Positions 26,402-36,330 of a DNA stretch of 64,000 nucleotides are shown in pieces. Source of the DNA: Campylorhamphus procurvoides. Its lineage: Eukaryota; Chordata; Aves; Passeriformes; Dendrocolaptidae. The stretch lies in NCBI GenBank assembly GCA_013396655.1, contig WBMV01003298.1:2662312-2726311 (forward strand), read 5' to 3'. Each line of letters begins with the position of its first letter. Position 1 is the stretch's first letter. Made by a program: the position numbers and the translations under genes. Under the pieces are notes generated by a model that had not been told where the DNA came from, ran no database searches, and was given only the letters and a program-made list of their open reading frames with translations.

Positions 26402-28125
26402 CGGCTCTCGAGTCGGGTTGCCGCGTTTTCAAACAAACCGACCCCAAACCTGACAGGTAGAATGGCCTCTGCTGCCTGCACAGGGTGAGTAGGAAAAAAC
26501 CCTCTCGGTCTACTCAAGTCTTATCAGAGCTGCAGCTGAAGGCACGGCTTTAGTGGGAAACCTCGTCCAGGCTGTCGGGCCAGCCGTGGGGGCGGCGCCC
26601 TGTCCCGTGTCCCCGCGGCTCCGAAACCCCCGGCCTTGCTCCGCTCGGCTATTCCACCCGCGGGTGGGCAGGGGCTCAGCCGCCGCCCAGCCGGAATACG
26701 GGGCCCGGCGCCGCAGCAGAGGATCCCTGCTCCACTCGGGAAAGTGGACCCGGTCCGGCGCGCTCTCGGCCGAGCCCCGATTTGCAGCCCCTCTCGGGGC
26801 GCTTCTTAGAGGAGTTGCGCGGCCGGGGTTGAGCCCCGCTTTGCCCGCCTCCTTCCCGGCTTCCCTGCACTGGGGCCGGGCCGGGGCCGGGGCTGTTCTG
26901 CCCTCGTGTGAAGAAAGCAGGAGCCCTTTCGCCGCCGCCTCTCAGCGTCCCGCCGCAGCGGGCGGGATACGGACACCGGCGCCCGGAGCCCCTCTCCGCT
27001 GAGAGCCTCCCTCCTGCCTCCCCCACCCCCAAGGGCGGCCGCAGGACTCGCCCGGGAGCAGCTCCGCTGGCTCCTTCTGCACTCGCCTTGTCCGGGATGT
27101 CCGAGTCCTGCCCAGCTCCGGGAGCGGCGCGGCGCGGGCTCGCCCTGGCGCACCGGCACATCGGGCCGCTCCCTGGGGCCGTGGCGGCACCCCCCGCTCC
27201 TTCCCCGGAAAAGTGCTCCCTGCGCTGCTCTGCTCCCTGCCCATCCCTGTTAATTCCATTCTCCTTGCTGTGACAATTCGGTGGGTACCGATAAGCCCTC
27301 AACACTCCGCTTAGCCGCAGTTACAGGGTACAGCTTCAGGGGCGTGCTCCTGCGCTTTCGGGTGGTTCTTTCATGTCCCATGAAGGACTTAATTAAGAGA
27401 GGGGAGAGCCCGGCAACGCCTGCCTGCCCTTGTGTCAAACATACAAGCAGCCGCACACGGGGCTCCGTGCTCACCTTTGCTGCTGCTCGGCCCGGTCGCT
27501 GCTCCCAGCGCTGGGATGAGCTTCTGCCCTGGTGTTCATCCAAAATCCCCCTCGGTGGGGCTGTCAAAAAAAAAAACCCAAACAAGCCCTCGGATGTCAA
27601 ATGTCCTTTGCGAGCGAGCGAGCCGTAGTAAGGAGCTACGCGCCCGGCTTAGGAGCGAGAAGGGAGGAATGTGCCATTTGGCGGAGGTGATGACACACGC
27701 AGCAGTGCTGTTACACCTGCACCGGCTCTCTCCGCGGAAATGCCTGCGAGGGGGAGCGCCGGCAGCATGGGTGGCCGGCAGAAAGGAGTTCGTCCCGGCC
27801 CTGGGGAGCCCACAACCCCCGTCTGGGCGGCCGGGCACAGCTGGCTCCGGCTGCTCCGCCGCCCTGCGCAGAGAGAGCCGCCGGGGAGCCGCCGGGGGCC
27901 TCCCGGGGAGGAGAAGCCTGGAGAGAGTCTCTCCTGCGGGCCCCATCCCTGCGCCGTTTCGTTTGTGTGCGTTCGGGGGGTGCCTTGGGGGCGGCGAGCG
28001 CTGCTCCGCGGCTGGGTGCGGCAGCAGACGGGCCTCCTCTCTGTGACCGAAATCATAGAGGCCGGGTGACAGGGCATGCGTTTCTCGGCGGACGGAAGAT
28101 CAGGGATTCGTTATATGGCCGTGGG

Positions 28126-28241
28126 CGAAGATGTAGAAACGTGTTTTAACTGAGAAATATAATTATGTATATAGATGTAAATATAATTGTTCCCCGAAGG
28201 ACTCATGTATTTCTCAGTTAAAATACGTTTCTGCATCTTCG
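28126..28241. repeat. Near-perfect 34-bp inverted repeat (hairpin)
   Basis: Arm 1 (28126-28159) and arm 2 (28208-28241) are reverse complements at 32 of 34 positions without a bulge. The two differences are T opposite G and G opposite T, so both become wobble pairs in RNA copied in the plus sense. A further wobble and an A-T pair (28160-28161 with 28206-28207) extend the stem to 36, leaving a 44-nt AT-rich loop that contains a smaller AATTAT/ATAATT pair. The arms begin 'cgaagatg' and end 'tgagaaata'. It lies about 1.24 kb before the FOXL2 start codon. No target-site duplication or transposon signature was found. Possible readings are a microRNA or hairpin-RNA precursor, a cruciform, or a templated inverted duplication. 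Confidence 0.95.
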
Positions 28242-29303
28242 AGCGCCTTCATGCCCAGTTAGCCCCTCTTGGGGCGGGGAGCAGGGACCCATGGCCAGGC
28301 AGAAGAACTAGAGATCCGCGCATCAGCCATCGAAGCCCCGGGGCTCCTCGACGGCAGAGGCCGGCTGCAGCGGGAACGCACGGCCGGGAGCTCCCAGCCT
28401 CCCGGGCTCGTGCTTGGTTACGAAAATTGGTGTCTCACGTAAAATCCGCGGGGCGGGGAACTGTGTGCGAAGGTTCGCGTTTAAGAAAGGCAGGAGCGAG
28501 CCTGAGGGCCGTGAGCCGCCGGCCGGCGGAGCTGCGGGCGCCGGGCAGTGCGTGCAGCTGGTCCCAGGACCGCTTCTGGACAGCCCGAGCTGTACTTGAG
28601 TATGGCAGGGGAGGTCAGATCCGAGCTGAGCCGTGCCGGCAGCACCGCGCTCACTGCAGCCCGTACCCCGAGGGCCGAGCGGGGCCGCGGCCGGGCAGCG
28701 CAGGTGGCCCCGGCACGGCTCAGCTCGGCACTGCCCTGGCCCGGCCGCCTTGTCTGATGGAAGAGCTTGAGGGTCAAACGCGGCTAGTCTGCCCCGTTCC
28801 CGGGAATAGGGCTAAAGGCTCCGTCAAAAATCAGTGCAAAGCATCATCTGCCCGCCGCCGCTGTGCCCGTGTCTGAGCAGCTCCGTGTTACTGATTTGTT
28901 ATAACACGACACCTCGGGCCAGCTGAGACTGCCTGCCTGCTGTTCGGGGAGGCTCTACCTGAAGGCAGGAAAGTGAAAGGAGTGGAGGAATGTCGGTACC
29001 ACATACGCTGCTCCAGGAACCGTGTGAAATAAGCCGAAGCCCACCAGGGAAACGAGCAGGAAAGTTGCCCTGTGTGTCATCCCCCGCCTCGCCACCCTGC
29101 CCCGGCTCTCGAGTCGCCTGCCAGTCCCGCAGCCGCGCTGGGGGCCTGCGCGTACTTTGCGGGGAGGGAGAAGGGGCGACCTGACACCTTTTGCTCTCTC
29201 GCCTGCTGCAAATAAGAGCTGCAAGAACCGACTTGCAGGGAGCGGCAAGAGCCTCCCTGTGCTCCCCGGGTGCGATCGGTTGGCGGGGCCCGCGGCCAAG
29301 ACA

Positions 29304-29309
29304 TATAAA
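29304..29309 (+). promoter_or_regulatory. TATA-like box, probable FOXL2 core promoter
   Basis: TATAAA within 'acatataaacg', embedded in otherwise GC-rich DNA, 171 bp before the start codon. Transcription would start about 30 bp downstream, near 29335. This is the only TATA match close to the gene. The start site itself is predicted. Confidence 0.55.
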
Positions 29310-29334
29310 CGCGGCCGCGTGTGCGGCTGGACGT

Positions 29335-29479
29335 GTGACAGCCGCTGCGGCAGGGGCGAGCGCCGCGGGCACACCCCCTCGCACCCACCGCCTCCCGCGG
29401 GCCCCGCGCCGGGCGGGAGCGCAGCGCACCCGCGGGCCCCGCCGCGCTCCGNCGCCCCGGGCGGAGGACGCGGGGCAAC
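29335..29479 (+). other. Predicted FOXL2 5'UTR
   Basis: GC-rich leader of about 145 nt if the TATA-like box sets the start. It carries one undetermined base at 29452. The start context 'caacATGATG' has A at -3, a good Kozak context, and a second ATG follows directly. The real leader could be longer if the CpG island initiates upstream. Confidence 0.45.
29452..29452. other. Undetermined base (N)
   Basis: A single N in the GC-rich leader, 28 bases before the FOXL2 start codon. It does not affect the protein. Confidence 0.99.
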
Positions 29480-30400
29480 ATGATGAGCAACTACCCGGAC
29501 GGCGAGGAGGACACAGTGGCGCTGCTGGCTCATGACACCAGCGGCAGCAAGGAGCCGGAGCGGGTCAAGGAGGAGCTGAACGCGGACAAGGGCTCCGAGA
29601 AGCCGGACCCCTCGCAGAAGCCCCCCTACTCCTACGTGGCCCTGATCGCCATGGCCATCCGAGAGAGCGCGGAGAAGAGGCTCACGCTGTCTGGGATCTA
29701 CCAGTACATCATCAGCAAGTTCCCTTTCTACGAGAAGAACAAGAAGGGCTGGCAGAACAGCATCCGCCACAACCTCTGCCTCAACGAGTGCTTCATCAAG
29801 GTGCCCCGGGAGGGCGGCGGCGAGCGCAAGGGTAACTACTGGACCCTGGACCCCGCCTGCGAGGACATGTTCGAGAAAGGCAACTACCGCAGGAGACGAA
29901 GGATGAAACGGCCTTTCCGGCCGCCTCCTACCCACTTCCAGCCTGGCAAGACCCTCTTCAGCCCGGACAGCTACGGCTACCTGTCCCCGCCCAAGTACTT
30001 GCAGTCCACCTTCATGAACAACTCGTGGCCGCTGGCGCAGCCCCCCGCGCCCATGCCCTACACCTCCTGCCAGATGTCTGGCGGGAACGTCAGCCCCGTC
30101 AATGTGAAAGGACTCTCGGGCCCGGCGTCCTACAGCCCCTACTCGCGGGTGCAGAGCATGGCGCTGCCCAGCATGGTGAACTCCTACAACGGCATGGGGC
30201 ACCACCACCACCACCCGCACGCCCACCACCCGCAGCAGCTCAGCCCGGCCAGCCCCGCGCCGCCCGCGGCCCCGGCGGCGAACGGAGCCGGCCTCCAGTT
30301 TGCCTGCGCCCGCCAGCCCACCGAGCTGTCCATGATGCACTGTTCCTACTGGGAGCACGACAGCAAACACAGCGCCCTACACTCCCGCATAGACATCTAG
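29480..30400 (+). CDS. FOXL2: Forkhead box protein L2
   Basis: Nuclear forkhead transcription factor needed for granulosa-cell identity, ovary maintenance and eyelid and pituitary development; in birds it is an early female-side gonad gene. Complete single-exon frame of 306 residues, consistent with the intronless family. The forkhead domain spans about residues 46-140, from '[13 protein letters not shown]' through helix 3 'WQNSIRHNL' and the '[14 protein letters not shown]' wing, ending in the basic NLS-like RRRRRMKR (137-144). V29-K30-E31-E32 fits a SUMO acceptor motif. The C-terminal part keeps 'PPKYLQS', 'RVQSMALP', '[10 protein letters not shown]' and '[12 protein letters not shown]', diagnostic of FOXL2. 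A His-rich stretch lies at 241-250. The mammalian 14-alanine tract is absent, which explains the short length (human 376). Odd: residue 100 is Cys where forkheads have Ser in 'RHNLSLN'. The start is set by Kozak context and the conserved double Met. Confidence 0.98.
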   Translation: MMSNYPDGEEDTVALLAHDTSGSKEPERVKEELNADKGSEKPDPSQKPPYSYVALIAMAIRESAEKRLTLSGIYQYIISKFPFYEKNKKGWQNSIRHNLCLNECFIKVPREGGGERKGNYWTLDPACEDMFEKGNYRRRRRMKRPFRPPPTHFQPGKTLFSPDSYGYLSPPKYLQSTFMNNSWPLAQPPAPMPYTSCQMSGGNVSPVNVKGLSGPASYSPYSRVQSMALPSMVNSYNGMGHHHHHPHAHHPQQLSPASPAPPAAPAANGAGLQFACARQPTELSMMHCSYWEHDSKHSALHSRIDI

Positions 30401-31690
30401 GGAGGCTCCGGCCGGCCGCCGTCACAGAAATGCACCGGCCCCGCTACCCCTCTCCCATCCCGCCGCGTTCCCCTGTGCTCTCGTATCTCTCCCCCTCGTC
30501 CCTAGCTGCGGACCTTCCTCTCTCTGTGCCCAAACTGTCGCGGTGGGCAAATAGCAGCCTCGCCCCGTGTGTAGTGTCAGTGTAGGAGCCGTCCGGCCAC
30601 GAGAAGAAGGCAGTGTAAGTGTGGGGGCTTCCCCGCGGGGCTGCGCCGGGCAGCGGCGGCCGGGCCGCCCGTCTCCGGGCGAGCTGGGATTCACCGAGTG
30701 TTTCTCTGCTCGTGTGTGTGTGTGTTTGTTTGCGACATGTTCGTTTGGTTGTTTTGGGGTTTAGGTTTTTTTTCTGTGTATGTTTTATTTTTTTGTTTTG
30801 GTTTGTTGTTTTGTGGTTTTGTTTCTGTTTTTCTTTTTGGAGGGTGGGGGGGAATATGTAATTAAAAATAGACTGTTTAGCCCTCAAAATTTTGCTTCTC
30901 TGTAATTCGGCTGTAATCTTTTCGAGCTCAGCCTTGGGGAGAGTAAAGTGGAGCTTGTAAATAGCGGAGGCATTTTCACGCGTGCGGTGCAGGGCTGGCG
31001 GGGCCTAGACACTACTGTGTGCCCGCCGTGCTCGTCCTCCTTCTCTTCGTCTTCTCTGTCTTCGTCCTCGCTCTGCAAAGCACTGCGGTTCTTCCGAGCT
31101 GTGGCTTTTCGTTAAAATAGTACTTAACGTGGGGACTGCTGTAACAGCAGATGTGCGATATTGCTGGTTAATAGAAACCAACAAACAAAACCCACCAGGG
31201 TCACTCGTGAAACGTTTTGGCAGTGGTAAATATATTTTTAAAGGAGACAATGTCCTCTGAGGTCTTAAAAGTAATTTTATACAGGTCTAAAAAAATATTT
31301 TGATGTTATTAGAAAAAAAAAGAGACAGTTTCGTGTTAATTGGAATATTTTTCCTTGTGCATATTATTATTAATAATGAAAGTTTAAACTATCTTCGGTT
31401 TTTTGACCCCAAACCTGGCCCAAAATGGATTTTCCAGTAGGTTCTGCTTTTGAGTGCTTGCCCTTTTTCTTAAAACATTTTGATCCTTCAATTTTACATA
31501 GATTAATGTGAAAAAAAATAGCGTTTATAAAACAGGGGCCAGTTCATAGCGATTTTGTAAATGTTTGTGTAAGCTGATAGATACTGTGGCATAGTACCAT
31601 TTTGGGACCAACTTTTCTAGAGTGAACTAGCACTTTTATTGTACTTTCTAGCATTGTAAAGTCTCCAATAAAATGCCTTTCCTTCCTTCC
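30401..31690 (+). other. FOXL2 3'UTR
   Basis: About 1.29 kb from the TAG stop to just after the AATAAA at 31667. GC-rich at first, then a T/G-rich tract (30755-30850), a CTTC-rich pyrimidine stretch (31030-31075) and AT-rich sequence with several ATTT-type motifs. The length is similar to known vertebrate FOXL2 3'UTRs. No other gene intervenes. The end is predicted from the signal. Confidence 0.75.
31667..31672 (+). terminator. Polyadenylation signal AATAAA for FOXL2
   Basis: Canonical AATAAA within 'ccaataaaatgcc', followed by T-rich sequence (31678-31705) that can serve as the downstream element. It is the best canonical signal for an mRNA of this size. Cleavage is expected near 31690. Confidence 0.75.
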
Positions 31691-34267
31691 ATATCGTTTT
31701 GTTTCACTCCGCTCCTTCGCGCTCGGGGTCGGGAAGCGGCGGCGGGGACCGGGGCGTGCTCCGTGTGCCGGGGCTGCTGCTCCCGGCGGCGGGCATCGCT
31801 GCGGGAACACGCGGGCCGTGCCTGCCCGGGCGGTCCCTCGGCCCCGGGAGCTGCACTGCTGGGCTGCGCTCCGGGGCTGTGTCGGGAAGGTGCGAGACCG
31901 TCTCGTTCGGCTCGGCGGGCGGGCCCGGCAGTGCCTCCGTCCCGGTTCCTCACGGGACGCCGGGCGCTAAGCGCTCCGGGCAGTGCCTGTGGCTGTGCCC
32001 GCCGCGGGTCCCGGTCCCGCTCTCGGTTCTGCCCCGCCTGCTCGGGGCGGCACAGCGCGGCCCCGCGTTATCCCGGGCCCGGCGGGGACCCAGCCAGGAG
32101 CCGCTGGCGGGTCCCCCTTGCCTTGCCTCTATCCTCCCCGGTGGCTGCGGCAGCGGCGCTCCCGAGGCCTGGGCCTCGCCTCGAAACCCTCCAGCCCACG
32201 GAGGCAGCGGCCACTTCGCGGGGGGCGTCAGGAGGGGATGGGGCAGGCGGGGCGACCCCCGCCCGGTGCCAGCCCGGGGTGCAGTGGGTGCCCTTAAACG
32301 CCGGCCTGGGCCAGGCCCGCAATTCCGCGGCGGGAGCGGGGATGCGGGTGTTCCGCAGCTCCCTGCCCCGGAGAGGGGATGCCGGGGCGAAAAGCGGTCC
32401 CGTGGTGAGCACTCCCCGCCCGCAGCCGGCGGCCTGTGGCGTGACCCGCGGGACAGCCGGGCCCATGCCCGGCTGCCTGACACTCTCCCCATCTGTCGGG
32501 GCCTGCTGCAGCCTCCCCGCACGGGAGGAAGCGGCAGCCTCCAGCGCAGAAAGCAGTGGGGAGACGTGGGGACCGGTGCTCTCTCTGCCGCGGCGCCGCT
32601 CGGCGAGCACGGCGAGGGCAGAAGGGTCCAGTGGCCCTGCTGTGTCCCCTGGCCCCGCTGCCCAGGCCCAGTCCCAACGGGAAGGCGCTGGGAGCAGTGG
32701 TGCAGCCGAGGGGCTCCGCTCCCGGGCGGACAGGGATGCACAGGGGGTACAGCGAGGGGTGCCGCGGCCGCTCCGCGCTGTGCTCCGGGCTGCAGGTTGA
32801 GCGGCTGCCCCGGGGGCACGGGGGACGGGGAAAGCCTGGCCTCTGCACGGACACCGGTGCAACGGGGGCGAAAGGCCGGAGCGGGGCTGCCAATGCACAC
32901 GGGACACGGCAGCGGCTGGAGCCTTTGCCACCCCTGGCTCTGCGGGAGCGGCGCGCTGCCCTCTGTATCCGACCTGCCCCCTGCATCCGACCTGCCCTCG
33001 GGCGGGAGCGGCGGCGGAGGGCAGGGGTTGCACCTCTCACAGGCCCCGAGGGTCGCAGCTTTGCGCCGGAGGGCTCAGGGCCTTGGCTGATTGTTCCTTA
33101 CTCAGTTAGGTACTGCCAGTCCCGCTAGTTTCCTCTGGGGTACGTCGGGACCGCAAGGGAAACCCCCGGCGCCGGAGGTGGGCACGGGGTGAAGAGAGGG
33201 CGGGAGCACCGCCCGGGATCCCGCACAGCCCCATCGGCACCTCCCCGGGCTCCTTCCTGCGGTGTGCCGTGGCTCGGCCGGGCTGCAGCGCCCGTGGCAA
33301 ACTCCCGGGAGAGGATGGGCCTCGCCGGCTTTGGGTGAAGCGATACCTGGCAGTGCCAGGTGCTGGGAGAGGAGGCGGCAGCTCGGGATGCGCAGGGCCG
33401 TACGGCCCTCGGGAGTGCTCGGATTCCCGAGGGGTCTCCAGCGGGGTCCCATCGTGCTTGGCCAGCGGCCGGCTGTCTGTATGGGGAGGCAGAGAGCTGT
33501 GCATTTGGCAGAGGAGCGGGCCGGCAGGGCCGTGCGGCGCTCGCCCTGCCAGGCCGGGGGTCTGTCGGTCTGCCGGGCCCCTGCGCTCGCCTTCGCCCCG
33601 GGCCCCCTCGCTGCGCCCCGGCAGCAGAGCATCCCCGAGTCAGCTGCGGCCGTCGCGCCTGTAGGATGTTTTCACGATCATTTTCTATATTTTATAAACA
33701 GAGACTGCACTGAATGTAAACTCACAGGGAAACCACGGCGAGAACTCGGCCGCCGTCCCGGGCTGGCCTGGCCGTGCTGGCCGGGCGGTGGCCCTGGGGC
33801 AGGACTGGTCCGGTCGGTAGCAGCTCGGCCTCTGCCGCCCGTTCAGTTTTACGGGCCTGGGGAGATGGATGGCCATCACCTCCTTGCTCGCTGTGCTTGT
33901 CTGGGCCGGGGACACCGGCCCGTGGGCAGCCGCGGCGGGCCGCGCTGTGCGCTGCCGAGTGCAGGGAGTGAGTGGCCCATACGAGCCGTGCCCGCTGGGC
34001 AGCCTGGCTGATGTGCAGGGCCGAGCCGCAAACCGGGACAGCGGCACTTGGGACAGGGTCTGGGCGGGAGAAGGGATCTGTACCGACCCCTTGTGCAGGC
34101 AGCCCCGTGGGCACGAAGGGCGCCAGAGGACCAGGCAGTGCCCACGGCGGCTCAGCAATCTCTCGCCCCAGCTCCCCCCTCGGGTCCCACCTGCCCCCGG
34201 CCGCGCTGCCCCTCGGCCCCTCACAAAGGCAAAGCAGCCGACCGCCGGGCTCTTGGCAAGAGCTGGG

Positions 34268-34322
34268 TTTGCGCGTTGTGTAAGGTCTTTCCCCGTTATA
34301 TAAATGACGGCAGGAGGAATGT
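34268..34322 (+). repeat. Copy 1 of a duplicated ~55-bp element
   Basis: This segment and 36674-36727 align over about 55 positions with about 87% identity and one 1-bp gap. Shared cores include 'tttgcgc', 'tgtgtaagg', 'ctttccccgttat' and 'gacggcaggaggaa'. Both copies lie in the same orientation, 2.4 kb apart. The flanking DNA is not obviously similar. Confidence 0.9.
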
Positions 34323-34780
34323 TCCATGGAGCGGGGCGCGCTCCCCGGGACAGCACCTTGGCGCGGAGCCCTCCCCGTCCGCGGGGCTGCCCCGGGGCCT
34401 GGAGCCGGGGCGGGGGGCTCAGGACCGCTCAGCCGCCGCCGCTGCCCTTTCGGAGCGGCCCGGGGTTTGTGCAATGCTGGCCAGAGATGAAAGCAGGAGA
34501 GCGAGGGTGTTTTCTCCCTGCCCGGAGCGGGAAGCAGCCTGCCTCGGCCGCTGCAGGAGCGGCAGCGCGCTGCTCGTGCCCCTCGGGGGAAGGGCAGGGT
34601 TTGCTCCCACAGCCCCTCTCCTGCTCCAGCGCCCCGGGGCAGTGCCCACCCCGAGGGATGTTCTGCGGCCGTGACTTTTTCTTCCTCTCCAGTTCTTTGC
34701 GCAGGCCGCAAAGGTGCTTTTGAACCCCTGGCCGGGGTCGGAGGGTGGCAGAGCCCTCGGCAGCGGGACCTGTCCCCGCC

Positions 34781-34832
34781 GGCACGGCACGGCACGGCAC
34801 GGCACGGCACGGCACGGCACGGCACGGCACGG
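34781..34832 (+). repeat. (GGCAC)n microsatellite
   Basis: Ten uninterrupted copies of the GC-rich pentanucleotide GGCAC plus two bases. Perfect arrays like this are unstable and often polymorphic. It lies inside CpG-rich DNA and has no evident link to a gene. Confidence 0.97.
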
Positions 34833-35084
34833 CTGCCCTCTGCCTGCGGGCCGGCGGGAGTGCGGGGGCAGCCACCCCACAACAGGGTGCTGAGGGACCC
34901 CGAGGGAGTTGCCCCGGCTCCTCTCGTCGTACCTGGAGCGGGGAGGCGACGGTGGCGGTGGCAGCGGGCAGGGCAGAGCCGTGCTCCATGAGGAGACACA
35001 CTCAGAGCTCTTACCTTGCGCCCTCCCTCTCGCCCCGGCCGGAGCGCCTGTTTAACACCGCCTGATTCCTGGTATTCTTGTCCG

Positions 35085-35300
35085 TGTTTTAAGTGGTGAA
35101 AAAGTCACTTCCAGTCCCATGGTCCGCGTTTCACCCTGAACTCATTGAAAAGAGAGTGCGGGGTCAGGACTGTTTATTATACAACCAATTAAAACAGGAA
35201 AATATGCAAAGGCTTCATTCAGCGAGATCCGGCTATTGTTACGCCGAAAACGATATTTTTGTTTCAAAAATAAAAAAGTACATTTGTTACTTAAAAAATC
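35085..35300. promoter_or_regulatory. AT-rich island inside the CpG domain, candidate regulatory block
   Basis: About 215 bp of AT-rich, repeat-free DNA sandwiched between CpG-rich blocks. It has a forkhead-type TGTTTAT at 35171-35177 and a CCAAT box at 35185-35189. The abrupt composition change suggests selective retention, but conservation cannot be checked here. Confidence 0.3.
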
Positions 35301-35960
35301 TCCGCTCTGCGTGTATGACGGACGCGGGTCCCGGCGGTCGGGAGCGCGGAGAGCTCCGGCGGCCCCGGCTCACCGCCTGCCCTGCGCCCCGGGCCCGGCC
35401 TGCGCGGCCGGAGGGCGGCTCGACGGGGCGCGCAGGGACAGGGGACCCCCTCCCTCCTCCCCTCTGGGGCTCGGTCCGCCCTGTGGGGTCCGCTCCTGCC
35501 CGCTCGCAGGAGAGGCTGGCCGGCTACAAACGCGGGGGACCAGCCCCGTGCAGGCGGGCACGGGCAATAGGAGCCGGTGAAAAAAATACTGCAAAGACTA
35601 AAAAGCCGGACACTGTAGCGGGCTTGGACAAGACCTGGATAACCAGGGTGGAAAGCCCCGAGAAGCGCTGCAGAGCGCTGAACCCCGCCAGCGGCGCCGG
35701 CAACTCCGGGCACACCTTGGCAGCCGGGGGCTGGGGAGAGAGAGGGAAAGGTCAGGCGGGGCTCCCGGGTCTGCGGTTCCCCTGAGACTTCTCCATTCAC
35801 CTATGCGGAATGCCCCAGGAGCCCATCCCTGTGTGTGCGGGGGCTCTTTTGTGCGGCGCTGTCACATCGGCCCCGCAGCAGGGATGCGGCCCCGCACCGG
35901 GCGGGCCGGGGGTCTCCTCCCGGCGGGGTCGGCGCCCGCCCCAGGTAGCCCTCGGGGATG
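35301..35960. other. CpG-rich block
   Basis: Dense CpG and GC-rich sequence with overlapping open frames on both strands (up to 230 codons including upstream sequence), none with a recognisable domain. Likely a continuation of the FOXL2 downstream CpG domain. Confidence 0.5.
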
Positions 35961-36029
35961 TGCTCAGCAGCGGGCCTGGGAAGCGTTCACCAAAACAATC
36001 GCTCAGGCTGGCCTAATCCAATGAGTTTA

Positions 36030-36330
36030 TTTTAGTCCTAGAGCTGTATTGAAAACATTAGCTCTGCTTCTTGTGGTTGTTTACAGTATGTTGGTCTCAA
36101 CATCACAGCCGCCCTTCTGGAAAAGTCTTACAGGATTCAGGCAGAGGAAAACCAACACAGAAGTGACTCGGAAAGCATGATGGCAAATGATTAATCAAAT
36201 GAGAGACAGGAAGGCGGAGGTAATCAATGAGTTTTCACTTATAGTTTACTTGGATGGACATCTTTTTCCTTTTACTTTTCATAAGTTTAGAAACCACATG
36301 GAGTCTTATTAGCCAAACAAGCAGCTGCAG
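36030..36330. promoter_or_regulatory. Candidate enhancer: RUNX, forkhead and homeodomain sites
   Basis: Repeat-free, moderately AT-rich block about 6 kb downstream of FOXL2. A RUNX-type TGTGGT (36073-36078) runs directly into an exact forkhead site TGTTTAC (36078-36084), overlapping by one base. Further on, the 10-bp palindrome TGATTAATCA (36188-36197) fits a PBX/HNF1-like homeodomain site. The arrangement resembles a composite element; function is inferred. Confidence 0.35.

Larger units (their letters stand above)
25851..29303. other. Upstream part of the FOXL2 CpG island
   Basis: About 3.4 kb of GC-rich, CpG-dense DNA, interrupted only by an A-rich tract (26316-26401) and the AT-rich inverted repeat near 28.2 kb. 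Many long overlapping frames exist on both strands (up to 471 codons on minus, running through FOXL2 itself), which is normal in such DNA. A donor-like ACAGG|GTGAGT at 26485 could mark an upstream non-coding exon, but no partner is evident. CpG islands of this size are typical around developmental transcription factors. Boundaries were judged by eye. Confidence 0.75.
31700..34990. other. Downstream GC-rich CpG island DNA
   Basis: About 3.3 kb of very GC-rich sequence after the FOXL2 end. Open frames of up to 463 codons on plus and 425 on minus overlap each other and are low-complexity Gly/Ala/Pro/Arg-rich, so they are chance frames. No domain, promoter element or splice-flanked exon was recognised. 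It may be one of the extended CpG domains that surround developmental regulators. Confidence 0.6.

Noticed and set aside
28955..30370. 471-codon open frame on the minus strand
   Set aside because: It is antisense to FOXL2, contains the N at 29452 and exists because the GC-rich forkhead sequence has few stops in that frame. No recognisable domain.
31673..33090. 375- and 463-codon plus-strand frames after the FOXL2 poly-A site
   Set aside because: They overlap each other and several minus-strand frames, are Gly/Ala/Pro/Arg-rich and have no domain; expected in CpG-rich DNA.
33722..34999. 425-codon minus-strand frame
   Set aside because: It runs through the GGCAC microsatellite and CpG-rich DNA, and the repeated Ala/Val/Pro/Cys/Arg motif is a product of that repeat.
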